A DNA stretch of 64,000 nucleotides from Alphaproteobacteria bacterium. GTDB taxonomy: Bacteria > Pseudomonadota > Alphaproteobacteria > Rhizobiales > Beijerinckiaceae. The notes beneath the pieces are model-generated. The model had not been told where the DNA came from and searched no databases. It saw only the letters and a program-made list of their open reading frames with translations. Positions 44,637-51,941 of this stretch are shown here, piece by piece. The DNA lies in NCBI GenBank assembly GCA_016870035.1, contig VGCJ01000002.1, positions 1 to 64,000 on the forward strand, written 5' to 3'. The translations under genes and the position numbers were made by a program. Positions within the stretch are counted from its first letter, which is position 1; every line of letters starts with the position of its first letter.

Positions 44637-44786
44637 GCGAATGATCAGGTTGAAGCCATTCGTTTACGCGCCAACCGGACGACGGTCATCTCTAAGGGGA
44701 AAATTGTTGCAGAGCGTTCGTCAGCGAGAGCAACACTGCATGTCGCGGGTCGGCCTTCAGTCTGCGATCGAAAATTCTCACATTAA
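44637..44786 (+). pseudogene. C-terminal remnant of a third cytosine deaminase-like gene
   Basis: The 49 codons before TAA 44784-44786 read ANDQVEAIRLRANRTTVISK, GKIVAERSSARATLHVAGRP and a short tail. They align without gaps to ARDPIEAVRMKATRIAVIRN in the copy at 33983 and to AADCIEAVRLRADRLNVIRR in the copy at 42002. Homology starts at the first base after the IS right tip, so everything upstream was removed in the event that placed the IS there. It is distinct from both complete copies. Its stop overlaps the stop of the facing DCC gene. Confidence 0.88.
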
Positions 44787-45169
44787 GAATCTTGGCGCTC
44801 GGTGGCGACAGGGAGGTCGCACCGCGCGGCGTGAAGCCGATCAATGCGCCAATCAGCAAAATGATTATAGGCAAAATCAGCGATCTGTTTAATAACAGGG
44901 AGCGCTATGAATGGCGCTAAATATTTCCAGCGCGGCAAATGTCGCCACACCAGAATAAATGCGTCGACGCCTTTATAGAGTGTGCCTTGTTGATCTTGCG
45001 CATGCATGCGCCGGAGCGCGACATCAAAGGTCAATCCGGCCTGAGCCAAATTGTCTTTGTCTTCGGTGATGTCCACCCAATGGAAATCGTCAGGAGCTGC
45101 GATTTTTTGATAATGGCCGATCTCGCGCCGACAGAGTCCGCATTTACCATCATAAAAGACTTTGATCAT
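44783..45169 (-). CDS. DCC-family thiol-disulfide oxidoreductase-like protein (DUF393)
   Basis: A 128-residue protein starting MIKVFYDGKCGLCRREIGHY, with the CxxC of the DCC family at residues 10-13. It continues FHWVDITEDKDNLAQAGL, MHAQDQQGTLYKGVDAFILVWRHLP and YLAPFIALPVI. The family is thioredoxin-like and of uncertain function. The ATG at 45169 is chosen because the longer frame lacks family sequence. The last dozen residues run up against the island border and may have been altered when the island arrived; the stop codon overlaps the deaminase remnant's stop. Confidence 0.83.
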   Translation of the reverse strand: MIKVFYDGKCGLCRREIGHYQKIAAPDDFHWVDITEDKDNLAQAGLTFDVALRRMHAQDQQGTLYKGVDAFILVWRHLPRWKYLAPFIALPVIKQIADFAYNHFADWRIDRLHAARCDLPVATERQDS

Positions 45170-45185
45170 CAACGATTTCCTCAGA

Positions 45186-45233
45186 GTAAAAACGAAGCGT
45201 TTCGCCGTGATACCATCACAGTGAAACGCTTCG
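45186..45233 (-). terminator. Rho-independent terminator of the nitroreductase gene
   Basis: On the minus strand CGAAGCGTTTC (45233-45223) pairs perfectly with GAAACGCTTCG (45203-45193) and is followed by TTTTTAC (45192-45186). The 11-bp stem with T tract sits 8 bp after the nitroreductase stop. Confidence 0.85.
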
Positions 45234-45240
45234 AAATCTA

Positions 45241-45879
45241 TTAATAAAGATGCGTGAAAAGCTCTTCCTTGGTGCGACGAACTTTTTTCAAAGCCAATAG
45301 CCAATCATTCTTTTCATCACGATGACCGATGGGGAGCATCGTCACCGAGCGCAATCCTTTTTCACGCAAGCCTAAGAACGCATCGAGCGCTTCGGGGTCA
45401 AAGCCTTCCATCGGCGTGGCATCAACATGTTCAATGGCTGCTGCCGCCATCGCAATACCAAGCGCAATATAAGTCTGTTTTGATGTGTGCTGGAAATTGA
45501 TCTCGGAATCGCGCGCGCAATAATCGGCGATCAGACTCTTCCGATAATTTTCAGTACGCTCATTCGTGCCGACACCACGTTGTGCAATCGTGTAATCGAA
45601 TGACTGATTGATGCGCTCAGGCGTGTAACTATCCCATGCAGCAAAAATGATGAGATGCGAACATTCGGCGACTTGTGTCTGACCGCTGGCAATCGGCACG
45701 ATTTTATCTTTGAGCGCCTGATTGGTGATCACGATGACGTGAAAAGGCTGCAAGCCACTTGAGCTCGGCGAGAGACGGATCGCTTCGAGAATGGTATCCA
45801 CCTTGTCTTTTGACACGCGGCGCGAAGGGTCCATTTTTTTTGCGGCATAGCGCCAGGTGAGGGCATCGAGAAAAGACAC
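45241..45879 (-). CDS. NAD(P)H-dependent nitroreductase-family oxidoreductase (NfsB-like)
   Basis: A 212-residue flavoprotein of the FMN nitroreductase fold. It has TWRYAAKKMDPSRRVSKDK at the start (FMN-phosphate binding), ILEAIRLSPSSSGLQPFHVIV, QTYIALGIAMAAAAIEHVDATPMEGFD, and a C-terminal GHRDEKNDW. The pattern is that of E. coli NfsB and related quinone or nitroaromatic reductases, which transfer two electrons from NAD(P)H. It starts at GTG 45879. It is divergent from the acetyltransferase gene across 232 bp in which I see no other gene. Confidence 0.9.
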   Translation of the reverse strand: MSFLDALTWRYAAKKMDPSRRVSKDKVDTILEAIRLSPSSSGLQPFHVIVITNQALKDKIVPIASGQTQVAECSHLIIFAAWDSYTPERINQSFDYTIAQRGVGTNERTENYRKSLIADYCARDSEINFQHTSKQTYIALGIAMAAAAIEHVDATPMEGFDPEALDAFLGLREKGLRSVTMLPIGHRDEKNDWLLALKKVRRTKEELFTHLY

Positions 45880-46111
45880 GGTGTATTCACTCCAAAAAGG
45901 GGTAAAGCGATCAGGAAGAGGACCTCACCTAAGCCCTTTCGGCCTAAAGGCAAGGCATTGCGTCTATTTGTTGCAGTATTGAGCCTCATGATTGGCCCTG
46001 CTCTTCTTACGGCGATAAGGGCAGACAAGATCGCGAAAAATTCGTCTCGCCTCAGTTAGGTTCGCGGGCTAATCTCTCCCCACAACAATTCTTTTCACTT
46101 TGCAGACGACC

Positions 46112-46609
46112 ATGACACTGACCATACGCCCCGCCGAGATCGCCAATCTGCCCGGAATTCTTGAAATCGTGAATGATGAAATCCTGAATTCAACCGCGAT
46201 TTTTTCGCATCACGCGGTCACGCTCGAAAATCGAAGGGCGTGGTTTGAGGCGCGGCGTGAGCGCAATTTTCCGGTTCTCGTGGCCGTGCTCGGCAAGGAT
46301 GTTTTGGGCTTTGCAAGTTTCGGCGAATTCCGGCTGCATGATGGGTATCTCCACACGGTCGAGCATTCTGTCTATGTCCATCGCCATCATCACGGCAAAG
46401 GTGTTGGTAAAAAACTGATGCCGCCTCTGTTCGAAGCCGCCCGGGCGCTTGGGAAACATGTGATGATTGGCGGTATTTCCGCCGAGAATGCTGGCTCAAT
46501 CCATTTTCATCGAAAGCTTGGCTTTGTTGAAACCGGCCATTTAAAACAGGTCGGCTGGAAATTTGATCGCTGGCTCGATCTCGTTTTTATGCAAAAAATC
46601 CTCGATTGA
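46112..46609 (+). CDS. GNAT-family N-acetyltransferase (phosphinothricin acetyltransferase-like)
   Basis: A 165-residue single-domain acetyltransferase. It starts LTIRPAEIANLPGILEIVND, has VTLENRRAWFEARRERNFPVLVA, the acetyl-CoA motif VYVHRHHHGKGVGKKLM (Q/RxxGxG type) at about residues 90-106, GGISAENAGSIHFHRKLGF and a terminal KQVGWKFDRWLDLVFMQK. This wording is that of PAT/MddA proteins, which acetylate phosphinothricin or methionine sulfoximine and sulfone. The ATG at 46112 is taken; a TTG 12 bp earlier is possible. Confidence 0.87.
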   Translation: MTLTIRPAEIANLPGILEIVNDEILNSTAIFSHHAVTLENRRAWFEARRERNFPVLVAVLGKDVLGFASFGEFRLHDGYLHTVEHSVYVHRHHHGKGVGKKLMPPLFEAARALGKHVMIGGISAENAGSIHFHRKLGFVETGHLKQVGWKFDRWLDLVFMQKILD

Positions 46610-46647
46610 CCGCAAAATCCGGGCAAATCGTATTTTTTCGAGGGTTT

Positions 46648-46838
46648 AAAGGGAAGAGTAGGCCGATTTTGCAGCGGGCCAGAATTTTCAAAAATAGAAA
46701 ATTGGATTTGAACCCAATAATATTTTTTCTCCGTGCGAAGCCCAACCGCGTGCCAATCCGCTCCGGACGACGTCTGACCGCGGATCAAAGATAAGTCGAG
46801 AGTGCAAAGGGGAAAGGCAGCCGATTTTGGAGCGGGCG
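46648..46838. repeat. direct repeat including the tRNA-Gly 3' end (att-like)
   Basis: 46648-46680 and 46806-46838 are near-identical (shared parts include AAAGGG, CCGATTTTG and AGCGGGC). The right copy contains the CCA and acceptor end of tRNA-Gly. Between them, 46704-46715 (GGATTTGAACCC) repeats the tRNA T-arm. This looks like a partial duplicate of the tRNA end, as left by site-specific integration and loss. Otherwise 46610-46827 holds no gene. Confidence 0.55.
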
Positions 46839-46902
46839 AAGGGATTTGAACCCTCGACCCCAACCTTGGCAAGGTTGTGCTCTACCCCTGAGCTACACCC
46901 GC
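46828..46902 (-). tRNA. tRNA-Gly (anticodon GCC)
   Basis: On the minus strand the acceptor GCGGGTG pairs with CGCCCGC (G-U allowed), with discriminator T and an encoded CCA. The D-arm is AGCTCAGGGGTAGAGC, the anticodon loop TTGCCAA in CAACC/GGTTG reads GCC, and the T-loop contains GGTTCAAATCC. The 206 bp from here to the next gene (46903-47108) show no feature. Confidence 0.95.
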
Positions 46903-47108
46903 ATCCTTGATCGGCCAGGCCGTTAAGCCTCAGTCCAGGCTATATGACTCAAGTTCTCGGGAGATGCAACAGGCACGGGGCTTAGGGATTTTGCGGAGCT
47001 GCAAGAAATTCATCGGTTCTCCCGAATCGAAAGCAGGCTTTCCCCTTGCGAAGGTCTGCGCGCCGCTTCTAGAAGGGGCCACCCGATGAAATCTATGGAA
47101 ATGAGCCC

Positions 47109-47627
47109 ATGCCTGCGACGCCCGAAGATCTTTTTGCCTTTCTCGATGATATGGGCATTAAAACCGAGACGATCACCCATCCGGCCGTGTTCACGGTTGA
47201 GGAGTCAAAGAGCCTGCGCGGCGAAATTCCGGGCGCCCATGTCAAAAATCTGTTTATCAAGGACAAAAAGGGCAATCTTTTTCTGATCTCGGCGTTGGAA
47301 GACACGCGGATCGATCTAAAAACCATTCATGAAGTGATCGGTGGGTCAGGTCGGGTGAGCTTCTGTTCAGCTGATCAATTACGGGAGCATCTTGGTGTGG
47401 AGCCGGGTTCTGTGACGCCTTTTGCGGTGATCAATGACAAAGCCGGGCGGGTCAGCGCCAATTTTGATCGGCGGCTCATGGAATATGATTGGATCAACGT
47501 TCATCCGCTCGTCAACACAATGACGACGGGGATTGCGCGGGATGATCTCGTCGCTTTTATGGGTAAAACCGGACATCAACCCGCCATTCTCACAGTTGGT
47601 GAAGCGGCGCCGACCGAGAATTCTTAA
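47109..47627 (+). CDS. prolyl-tRNA editing enzyme (ProX/YbaK family)
   Basis: A 172-residue YbaK/aaRS-associated domain protein. It carries the opening DLFAFLDDMGIKTETITHPAVFTVEES, GEIPGAHVKNLFIKDKKGNLFLI, where the conserved Lys lies in the substrate pocket, RVSFCSADQLREHLGVEPGSVTPFAVIND and the late NTMTTGIARDDLVAFM. The wording matches ProX (PrdX, ProXp-ala), which hydrolyses Ala mischarged on tRNA-Pro in trans. It begins 206 bp after the divergent tRNA-Gly and is followed by the YbbN-like gene. Confidence 0.9.
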   Translation: MPATPEDLFAFLDDMGIKTETITHPAVFTVEESKSLRGEIPGAHVKNLFIKDKKGNLFLISALEDTRIDLKTIHEVIGGSGRVSFCSADQLREHLGVEPGSVTPFAVINDKAGRVSANFDRRLMEYDWINVHPLVNTMTTGIARDDLVAFMGKTGHQPAILTVGEAAPTENS

Positions 47628-47747
47628 TTTTAGGCTTTTGGCCGCATTGCCCCGCGGCCCCACCATGCCTATGTCAAAGACTAATACTTTGAGACGGTTC
47701 TGCGTTGGATCCGTTTCAGCAGAACCGAGTTTGAGTTGAGGTCGAAG

Positions 47748-48641
47748 ATGACTTTGCAGGAACAGGCTGGCTCGGCTTCGGGCTCAAAGGATGTGACCAC
47801 GGCGAGCTTCCGTCAGGATGTGATCGCGGAGTCGATGAAGCAACCCGTGCTCGTCGATTTCTGGGCGCCTTGGTGTGGACCCTGCAAGCAATTGGCGCCC
47901 GCGCTTGAAAAGGCTGTGGCGGCGACAAAGGGGCGCGTGCGTCTCACCAAAATGAATATTGATGATAATCCGCAAATTGCGGGGCAGCTTGGCATTCAAT
48001 CGATCCCTGCCGTGATCGCCTTTGATAAAGGTCAGCCGGTTGATGGATTTGTCGGCGCCTTGCCGGAAAGCCAGATCAAAACATTTCTCGAAAGAATCGC
48101 TGGTAAAATGTCGGGCGGTGTTAAAGAGCTACTTGAAGCGGCCGCACAAGTGCTTGCTGCAGGCGATGTTGCGCAGGCCGTCGAAGCCTATGGCGCTGTT
48201 CTTGATGAGGACCCCGGCAACACGGCCGCCATCGGCGCGCTTGTGAAAATCTATATTGATCAAGGTCAGCTCGACGCGGCAAAAGCCTATCTCGAATCCG
48301 TCCCTGATGATCGCCAAAAAGATGCGGAGATTGTTGCCGCGCGCGCGGCAATTGACCTAGCGGAACAAACCTCATCTGTTGGTGATTTGAATGGTCTTGA
48401 AGCCTCGGTCGCAGCCAATCCGAATGATCACCAAGCGCGTTTTGATTATGCGCTCGCTTTGGCGGCTAAAGGCCAACATGATGAGGCGGTTGATGAATTG
48501 ATCGAGATTGTCAAACGCGATCGTACATGGAACGATGATGGGGGCCGCAAACAATTGCTTCAGTTCTTTGATGCGTGGGGCCCCATGGATGAAAAGACGA
48601 AAGCCGGGCGTCGTAAGCTCTCGGCGTTGTTGTTCCGTTAA
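47748..48641 (+). CDS. ybbN: YbbN/CnoX-type co-chaperone (thioredoxin plus TPR-like repeats)
   Basis: A 297-residue cytoplasmic protein. The thioredoxin domain spans residues about 18-125 with an active-site WCGPC in VDFWAPWCGPCKQLAP; E. coli CnoX lacks the second-site Cys, so this one may still be redox-active. It is followed by tetratricopeptide-like helices (AGDVAQAVEAYGAVLDEDPG, KGQHDEAVDELIEIV). CnoX-type proteins protect substrates and hand them to GroEL/DnaK. The ATG at 47748 fits better than a TTG 12 bp upstream. It is followed 38 bp later by the LON-domain gene and then the Trm112-like gene, a common alphaproteobacterial order. Confidence 0.9.
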   Translation: MTLQEQAGSASGSKDVTTASFRQDVIAESMKQPVLVDFWAPWCGPCKQLAPALEKAVAATKGRVRLTKMNIDDNPQIAGQLGIQSIPAVIAFDKGQPVDGFVGALPESQIKTFLERIAGKMSGGVKELLEAAAQVLAAGDVAQAVEAYGAVLDEDPGNTAAIGALVKIYIDQGQLDAAKAYLESVPDDRQKDAEIVAARAAIDLAEQTSSVGDLNGLEASVAANPNDHQARFDYALALAAKGQHDEAVDELIEIVKRDRTWNDDGGRKQLLQFFDAWGPMDEKTKAGRRKLSALLFR

Positions 48642-48679
48642 TCAGGAGTATTGGTAACCATTATTGTAAGAGGTTCGAG

Positions 48680-49345
48680 ATGAATGTGATTTATCGAGGC
48701 CCTTCTGATCTGCCTTCTGTTCTGCCCCTCTTTCCTTTGCCGGGCGCGTTGTTATTGCCGCGCGGGCAGATGCCTCTGAATATTTTTGAACCTCGCTATC
48801 TCGCGGTGATCGATGAAGCGCTGCGCACGCATCGTTTGATCGGCATGATCCAACCCGATGGCGATGCCACCATTCGTGCGCGATCGTCTGATCTTTTTAA
48901 TGTTGGATGTGCAGGGCGCATCACTCAATTCGCCGAAACTGGTGATAATCGCTACATCATCACGTTGACGGGTGTTTGTCGTTTTCGTATCGAAAAAGAA
49001 TTGACGGCGGTAACACCCTTTCGTCAAAGTCAAATCCGCTATGATGAATTTATGACGGATCTCGAAGCGCATGCGGGAGAGACCGCGGTTGATCGTGAAG
49101 CGGTTTTGTCTGCCTTGCGCGAATTTTCACAAGCGAATGGCCTCTCTATTGATTGGAAGGGCATTGACGCCGCTTCAAATGAGGCTCTGGTCAATGCGCT
49201 TTCGATGATGGCGCCTTTTGGCATTAGAGAGAAACAGGCTTTGCTTGAAGCGAAAGATTTGAAAACTCGCGCTGAGCTTCTCGTGGCGATCACAGAAATC
49301 GAATTGGCGCGACGTGATGATGGTTCCGATTCTCTGTTACAGTGA
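48680..49345 (+). CDS. LON peptidase substrate-binding domain protein
   Basis: A 221-residue protein consisting only of the N-terminal Lon substrate-binding domain. It shows [34 protein letters not shown] at the start (quoted as a region, residues about 16-49, not as a single motif), then [24 protein letters not shown] and a helical C-terminal half. There is no ATPase or peptidase domain. Such stand-alone proteins are common in alphaproteobacteria; binding of unfolded protein is assumed from Lon but unproven. It is in an operon with ybbN and the downstream Trm112-like gene, which starts 5 bp after its stop. Confidence 0.9.
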   Translation: MNVIYRGPSDLPSVLPLFPLPGALLLPRGQMPLNIFEPRYLAVIDEALRTHRLIGMIQPDGDATIRARSSDLFNVGCAGRITQFAETGDNRYIITLTGVCRFRIEKELTAVTPFRQSQIRYDEFMTDLEAHAGETAVDREAVLSALREFSQANGLSIDWKGIDAASNEALVNALSMMAPFGIREKQALLEAKDLKTRAELLVAITEIELARRDDGSDSLLQ

Positions 49346-49350
49346 AAATT

Positions 49351-49557
49351 ATGAACGAAAAAAATTCTTCCGCTCAAGCGGCGCCTGATCCAAAAATACT
49401 TGAAATCTTGGTTTGTCCTTTGACAAAAGGACCGTTGCGCTATGACGCAGCCCATTCGGAATTGATTAGCGCCGGGGCGCGGCTTGCCTATCCGATCCGT
49501 AACGGCATTCCCATTATGATTCCCGAGGAAGCGCGACCGCTCGATGAGACGGCATAG
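49351..49557 (+). CDS. Trm112-like zinc-ribbon protein
   Basis: A 68-residue protein with [18 protein letters not shown] in the middle and [18 protein letters not shown] at the end, the pattern of bacterial Trm112 (YcaR family). The second Cys of the usual CPxC pair is replaced here (CPLTKG), as in many alphaproteobacterial members, so zinc binding is doubtful. Trm112 proteins activate methyltransferases acting on translation factors or tRNA. The ATG at 49351 is preferred over a GTG at 49342. It is the last gene of the ybbN operon. Confidence 0.85.
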   Translation: MNEKNSSAQAAPDPKILEILVCPLTKGPLRYDAAHSELISAGARLAYPIRNGIPIMIPEEARPLDETA

Positions 49558-49707
49558 GCCGCGAGTTCCTCGATTTCATGCCTTTTAGCGGAAAAAAAAT
49601 TTGGCGCAGGGCGGCTTTTTTCTTGCCTTGCCGCAGGGCTCGCCTGAGAATAGCGAAGTGTGCTGAATGCGTCCCCCTTCCCGTTCCCTATTTGAGGAGT
49701 TTGACCG

Positions 49708-50151
49708 ATGAGGTCCTTGTCTAAAGTTTTCGCGATTGGCTTTATCGCGGTTGTTGCAACATCAGCGGCGCATGCCACAACCAAGCCAGCAACACCTGGC
49801 AAAAAAGCCGCTCCAACGGCTTCTGTCACGCTTGTCAATGGAAGCACATCGGCGGTCGTTGAATTCACAAAGATCGAAATCATTCCGGCTTCGGCGCCTG
49901 CACCTCAATCACAAGATTGGTGGGCTGCCCCAATGAATTGGTTCTCGTCCGATAAGCCCGCCGAGCCGACCACGCAGGAAACCAATCTTTTGAAGGCGCC
50001 TTTGGCCCCGAAAAAATCCGTCGCTCTCAAGCTTGGCAGCCAATGCAATGTGACAATTTCGGCCAAATTTGAAGACGGCTCGTCGATTGATCCGGTCACC
50101 ATGGATTTCTGCAAAGATAAAAAGCTCACTTTGAAAGCGCCTGCTGAGTAA
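49708..50151 (+). CDS. small exported protein of unknown function
   Basis: A 147-residue protein with a clean signal peptide (SLSKVFAIGFIAVVATSAAHA, cleavage after AHA). The mature part starts with a Thr/Pro/Lys-rich stretch, then ASVTLVNGSTSAVVEFTKIE, a Pro/Ser/Trp segment (SQDWWAAPMNWFSSDKP) and ends with two Cys (GSQCNVTIS and MDFCKDKK) that could form a disulfide. I do not recognise the family, but the beta-rich end resembles periplasmic proteins that sense or bind at the envelope. GAGGAG precedes the ATG. A hairpin lies 8 bp after the stop. It is probably monocistronic. Confidence 0.75.
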   Translation: MRSLSKVFAIGFIAVVATSAAHATTKPATPGKKAAPTASVTLVNGSTSAVVEFTKIEIIPASAPAPQSQDWWAAPMNWFSSDKPAEPTTQETNLLKAPLAPKKSVALKLGSQCNVTISAKFEDGSSIDPVTMDFCKDKKLTLKAPAE

Positions 50152-50158
50152 TCAAACT

Positions 50159-50192
50159 CACCGCGTGCTTTAAGGCACGCGAAACGGTGTTT
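50159..50192 (+). terminator. terminator after the exported protein gene
   Basis: GCGTGC (50163-50168) pairs with GCACGC (50175-50180), with an outer CACC/GGTG extension and GTTTAT after it. The T tract is weak. Confidence 0.5.
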
Positions 50193-50360
50193 ATGGTAAC
50201 AGACTGGTATAGAGGAGTAACAACTCTTCTGTGCCAGTTTTCTTTTCAATCGCCGTGACGCAGAGCTGCTATGTGGCTTGCACTCTTTCATGGTGTCGGT
50301 GGACTTCATCAGAAGACATCCTGTTCGTGATCTAATTGCGACACTCTAGAGTGAATGTGA

Positions 50361-51284
50361 ATGAGCGGCAGTGCCAATCCGACAATCGGTATCGCGTTAA
50401 AGATCGCGTCGATCTTTGCGTTTCTGATCATGTCGGCGCTTGTGAAGCTCGCGAGCCGTGATATGCCGATTGGCGAATTGATGTTTTTCCGCGCGTTCTT
50501 TGCGCTCATCCCCCTCGCACTTTGGTTATGGTGGAATGATGAATTACGCGGCGCGGTTAAAACAACGCGTTTAGGCGGTCATTTGTTGAGAAGCATTTCC
50601 GGTTCCGGCGGTATGTATTTTGGCTTTAACGCGCTGGCCTTTTTGCCTCTTCCTGACGCCACCGCGCTTGGTTATCTCGCGCCTTTGATTTCCACCGCAC
50701 TAGCGGCTTTGCTTTTGAAAGAAAATGTGCGCTCCTATCGCTGGATCGCGATTGCAATCGGATTTGTTGGCACTTTGATTATGACGGCACCGCATTTTTC
50801 CGGTCATGATTTTAGAGATTTTTTTGCCGAAGGTCCGGCGCTTGGGGCGATGGCGGGTTTGATGGCGTCGCTTTGTAATGGTTTTTCATCAATTCAAATT
50901 CGCAAACTAGCGCAGCTTGAGCGAACTGGAACAATCGTTTTTTATTTTCTTGTCGTGACATCTTTGATTGGTCTTGTGACATCCATCTTTATTTGGAAGC
51001 CGCCAACTGAAGAACAGGCTTTGTTTTTGATCGGTTCAGGAATTTTTGGCGGCATCGGACAAATTCTGATCACATCCTCTTATCGTTTTGCCGACGCGTC
51101 TGTGATTGTTTCGTTCGAATATTCATCACTTGTATGGGCGGTGGCGATTGGCTTTTTTCTGTTCGGCGATATTCCGCATCCGGTTGTGTTTCTCGGTGCC
51201 TTTATTGTTATTGGATCTGGACTCTATATGATTTATCGCGAGCGTCGTTTGGCACGCGCGTTTCAACAGGACGCCTCGCTTTAG
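50361..51284 (+). CDS. EamA/DMT-family transporter
   Basis: A 307-residue membrane protein with ten hydrophobic segments. ASIFAFLIMSALVKLASRD is followed by GELMFFRAFFALIPL, the first EamA repeat ends ALGYLAPLISTALAALLLKE, and the second repeat ends VIVSFEYSSLVWAVAIGFFLFGD. The pattern resembles the S-adenosylmethionine/riboflavin-type or general 10-TMS exporters; the substrate is unknown. A second small DMT-like gene follows. It is unrelated in detail to the DMT genes at 13-15 kb and 31 kb. Confidence 0.85.
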   Translation: MSGSANPTIGIALKIASIFAFLIMSALVKLASRDMPIGELMFFRAFFALIPLALWLWWNDELRGAVKTTRLGGHLLRSISGSGGMYFGFNALAFLPLPDATALGYLAPLISTALAALLLKENVRSYRWIAIAIGFVGTLIMTAPHFSGHDFRDFFAEGPALGAMAGLMASLCNGFSSIQIRKLAQLERTGTIVFYFLVVTSLIGLVTSIFIWKPPTEEQALFLIGSGIFGGIGQILITSSYRFADASVIVSFEYSSLVWAVAIGFFLFGDIPHPVVFLGAFIVIGSGLYMIYRERRLARAFQQDASL

Positions 51285-51350
51285 AATCAGGACCAATTAA
51301 ATGAGACCTTTATTCAGGGAGCGGGGATCATTAGTATCCGTCTTATCGTT

Positions 51351-51857
51351 TTGGCTGCCATAGGCGGCGCGGTCATTACCGTACAAGCGGGGCTAAACGC
51401 ACAAGTGTCTCGGACTTTAGGTCATCCTTTATGGGCGACCATGGTGTCTTTGACCGTGAGTGTGATTTCGATCTTGCCGATGTTGGTGCTTTTTCGTGTG
51501 GGGCCGCCAACACTTGCAACGATCTCGGCAACACCTTGGTGGATTTGGGTTGGCGGTGCTTTGGGTGCGCTTTTAATTACTGTCGCACTTATCACGGCGC
51601 CGGAACTGGGTGCGGTGGTATTCATCACCGCCGTTGTGACCGGCCAGATGATCGCATCTTTGGCACTTGATCATTTCGCCATTGCCGGATTTCTAGAGCG
51701 TCCAGTTTCGCTCTTACGCATCATAGGCGTGGCTTTGGTGGTCCTAGGCGTCATAGTCACGACTGTGGCGGCGAGTGCATCTGAAAAAATGCCTGTCCCC
51801 CGCCAGGAATCGAACGGATTGCTTCATAGGCTCCACATGCCGCTCAGGCCGCCTTGA
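51351..51857 (+). CDS. YdcZ/DUF606-type small DMT protein
   Basis: About 168 residues with four to five hydrophobic helices. AAIGGAVITVQAGLNAQVSRTLG, GHPLWATMVSLTVSVIS and TAPELGAVVFITAVVTGQMIASLALDHF are the hallmarks of the YdcZ family (half-size drug/metabolite transporters, often in pairs). The start is unclear. The only common initiator in frame is TTG 51351, which cuts into the first helix; the frame is open back to the previous gene's stop (51282), so an ATT or ATC near 51324-51335 behind GGGAGCGGGG may be used. The end of the gene carries the -35-like TTGACA of preT. Confidence 0.7.
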   Translation: MAAIGGAVITVQAGLNAQVSRTLGHPLWATMVSLTVSVISILPMLVLFRVGPPTLATISATPWWIWVGGALGALLITVALITAPELGAVVFITAVVTGQMIASLALDHFAIAGFLERPVSLLRIIGVALVVLGVIVTTVAASASEKMPVPRQESNGLLHRLHMPLRPP

Positions 51858-51882
51858 CAGAATCCGCGACCCGTGCGGAAAT

Positions 51883-51898
51883 CTGACCAATTGGTCAA
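51883..51898. promoter_or_regulatory. RutR-type operator upstream of preT
   Basis: CTGACCAATTGGTCAA, with perfect palindromic core TGACCA-AT-TGGTCA (51884-51897), matches the RutR consensus TTGACCANNTGGTCAA at all but the first base. A TTGACA hexamer at 51854-51859 places the operator at the -10/+1 region of a likely promoter, so binding should repress. It also argues that translation of preT starts downstream. Confidence 0.75.
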
Positions 51899-51941
51899 AT
51901 TCCATCCGATGGAGTTACGAGCCATCGAAGAGGGGGACGCG

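Larger units (their letters stand above)
33705..44786. mobile_element. decayed accessory island next to tRNA-Ala (nucleobase uptake and deamination)
   Basis: The stretch from the tRNA-Ala 3' end to the DCC gene is AT-richer than its surroundings, holds an IS and at least three degenerate genes, and has a coherent theme: two deaminases, a BMP-type importer, an amidase relic. All genes run on the plus strand. No integrase is present and no second copy of the tRNA 3' end was found at the right border, so the borders are inferred from composition and gene content. Bases 33705-33952 contain no gene. Confidence 0.65.

Noticed and set aside
44641-44892. 83-codon frame starting ATG 44641
   Set aside because: It is an out-of-frame reading of the deaminase remnant at 44637-44786, which matches known deaminases in a different frame.
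33690-44900. Second copy of the tRNA-Ala 3' end marking the right border of the island
   Set aside because: I looked for the CAGCTCCACCA/T-arm sequence around 44.5-45.0 kb and saw no copy, so no att pair is claimed for the island.
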